Of a DNA stretch of 64,000 bases, positions 62,880 to 64,000 are shown piece by piece. The DNA comes from Microvirga solisilvae. GTDB lineage: Bacteria > Pseudomonadota > Alphaproteobacteria > Rhizobiales > Beijerinckiaceae. The position numbers and the translations under genes were made by a program. The stretch spans positions 62,001-126,000 of the forward strand of contig NZ_JAKUCN010000005.1 in the NCBI RefSeq assembly GCF_022808595.1, read 5' to 3'. Each line of letters opens with the position of its first letter. The stretch's first letter is position 1. Under the pieces are notes generated by a model. That model saw only the letters and a list, made by a program, of their open reading frames with translations. It ran no database searches and was not told where the DNA came from.

Positions 62880-64000
62880 TTATCCTGATGAGTTGCCGGC
62901 CTTGGCCCGTTTGGCTGCGGGCTTCACGCTGCCTCCCGGCAGATCGCCGAGCGCATGAACGAGCACCTTCTTCATGGCGCCAGGCAGCGCCTCCTCATGC
63001 AGTTGAAGGCGTGGCGTCCAGCGCATGTCGAACGGTGCTGGCGTGCCCTTGGGCACCTTCGCGAAGAGCACCGTCAGTTCCAGCGGGAAATGGGTGAAGA
63101 CGTGGCGCACAGTGCCGGGCAGGCGCTGCCAGCGCGCCTCGATGGGCGCGTCGAGCACGGCGCGGGAGGGTTCGTAAGCAGGCTGCCATTCGCTCGTCGG
63201 CGGCTCGGCCATGCCGCCGAGGAGGCCCGTCGGCGGACGGGTGCGCAGGAGGATCGTGTCGTCCGCGCGCAGAACCACGAAAGCCGCGCCCTTGCGCAAC
63301 TGCCCGGTCTCTTTCTTCTGCTTCTTCGGAAAGGTCTCCTGCAAACCCGCAGCGCGTGCTTGGCACGGCTTCATCCAGGGGCAGAGCGCACAGGCCGGGC
63401 GCTTGGGCGTGCAGATGGTGGCGCCGAGATCCATCACGGCCTGTGCGAAATCGCCGGGCCGGTCTTCCGGCACGAGCTCTTCCGTCAAAGCGCGGATCAG
63501 CGGCTTCGCCTTGGGCAGCGGCTCCTCGACCATGTAGAGGCGCGACATGACCCGCTCCACATTGCCGTCCACCGCAGCAGCCTTCTGATTGAACGCGATG
63601 GCCGCGACCGCTGCCGCCGTATAGGCGCCGATGCCGGGAAGCTGGAGCAACTCGGCCTCCGTCGAGGGAAACTGGCCGCCATGCTTTTCCACAACCGCCT
63701 TGGCGCAGGCATGGAGATTGCGGGCGCGGGAATAATAGCCGAGCCCAGCCCAGGCCTGCATGACCGAATCCGTCGGAGCGTCGGCCAGCGCCTCGACCGT
63801 CGGGAAGCGCTCGAGGAAATTCAGGTAGAAGGGTTTGACCGCCACCACCGTCGTCTGCTGCAGCATGATCTCGGAAAGCCAGACGCGATAAGGGTTTGCG
63901 ACCTCGCCGGGCTTGGCGCGCCACGGCAACTCGCGCCGGTGACGATCGTACCAGGCAAGCAGGTCCTGCGGGTCGGGCTTGGTTGCGCTCGGGGCGGGCG
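62880..64000 (-). CDS. mutY: A/G-specific adenine glycosylase (5' end outside window)
   Basis: The open frame continues to the window edge without a start, so the N-terminus is missing; 373 codons are visible. MutY removes adenine opposite 8-oxoguanine. Seen are the entry ELPWR near the edge, the catalytic Glu in SEIMLQQT, the helix-hairpin-helix LPGIGAYTAAAVAAIAF with catalytic Asp in AVDGNVERVMSRL, the [4Fe-4S] set CTPKRPACALCPWMKPC (C-x6-C-x2-C-x5-C), and a C-terminal Nudix-like domain that senses 8-oxoG. The end is basic. Confidence 0.93.
   Translation of the reverse strand, partial: PAPSATKPDPQDLLAWYDRHRRELPWRAKPGEVANPYRVWLSEIMLQQTTVVAVKPFYLNFLERFPTVEALADAPTDSVMQAWAGLGYYSRARNLHACAKAVVEKHGGQFPSTEAELLQLPGIGAYTAAAVAAIAFNQKAAAVDGNVERVMSRLYMVEEPLPKAKPLIRALTEELVPEDRPGDFAQAVMDLGATICTPKRPACALCPWMKPCQARAAGLQETFPKKQKKETGQLRKGAAFVVLRADDTILLRTRPPTGLLGGMAEPPTSEWQPAYEPSRAVLDAPIEARWQRLPGTVRHVFTHFPLELTVLFAKVPKGTPAPFDMRWTPRLQLHEEALPGAMKKVLVHALGDLPGGSVKPAAKRAKAGNSSG

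Overview
The window is a stretch of GC-rich chromosome from an alphaproteobacterium, most likely of the order Hyphomicrobiales (Rhizobiales). The pointers are a CcrM-type GANTC methyltransferase, a SAM-II riboswitch, LexA operators of the alphaproteobacterial GTTC-N7-GTTC form, the xseB-dxs-tlyA-RNA methyltransferase gene order, a TPR gene just upstream of ispE, and two families of short paired-palindrome intergenic repeats typical of this order. It reads as ordinary chromosome: densely packed, many ATGA or TAATG junctions, and no tRNA, rRNA, CRISPR array, transposase or prophage seen. It opens in the 3' end of pdxH and closes in mutY, read on the minus strand.

Layout. 1-8 kb: an SDR, two divergent citrate-synthase-fold genes (one with an N-terminal HTH), a Nudix hydrolase, small orphan genes, dihydroorotase and a YgfZ-like protein. 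8-15 kb: a hybrid histidine kinase with duplicated PAS domains, 3-methyladenine glycosylase I, an HD hydrolase, a tyrosine phosphatase and a large DUF2339 membrane protein. 14.8-19 kb: xseB, dxs, tlyA and a RumA-like methyltransferase. 19-31 kb: YedK/HMCES, CorA, SDR plus acyl-CoA dehydrogenase, TsaC/Sua5, WrbA, LysR, an AcuI-like reductase, MFS, a SleB hydrolase and an XRE regulator. 31.7-43.4 kb: GFA, ppdK, small membrane proteins, L,D-transpeptidase, glyQS, S49 peptidase, a TrmN6-like methylase, DUF2007 and ispB. 43.4-50.3 kb: SAM-II/metQ, ispE, a TPR protein and ETF-QO. 50.5-64 kb: ogt, a family-4-like UDG, YpfJ, moaB, an SOS-controlled radical SAM gene, rnhB, ccrM, an alpha/beta hydrolase with a divergent LysR, a three-gene phospholipid operon and mutY.

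Genes that act together: dxs, ispE and ispB supply isoprenoid and quinone side-chain synthesis, and ETF-QO passes electrons from acyl-CoA dehydrogenases (one lies at 21.7 kb) to that quinone pool. DNA repair is heavily represented (tag, ogt, UDG, mutY, xseB, yedK, rnhB and the radical SAM gene). The cdsA-like, acyltransferase and CDP-alcohol transferase genes form one translationally coupled operon able in principle to convert lysophosphatidate to an unknown phospholipid.

The most notable observations are regulatory. A SAM-II aptamer ahead of metQ is followed by two mutually exclusive hairpins that could hide or expose the ribosome site of an unannotated 27-codon ORF. Two tandem LexA boxes are interleaved with the promoter of the radical SAM gene. 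A tandem 8-bp repeat sits at the start codon of the HTH-citrate synthase gene, between it and its divergent paralogue.
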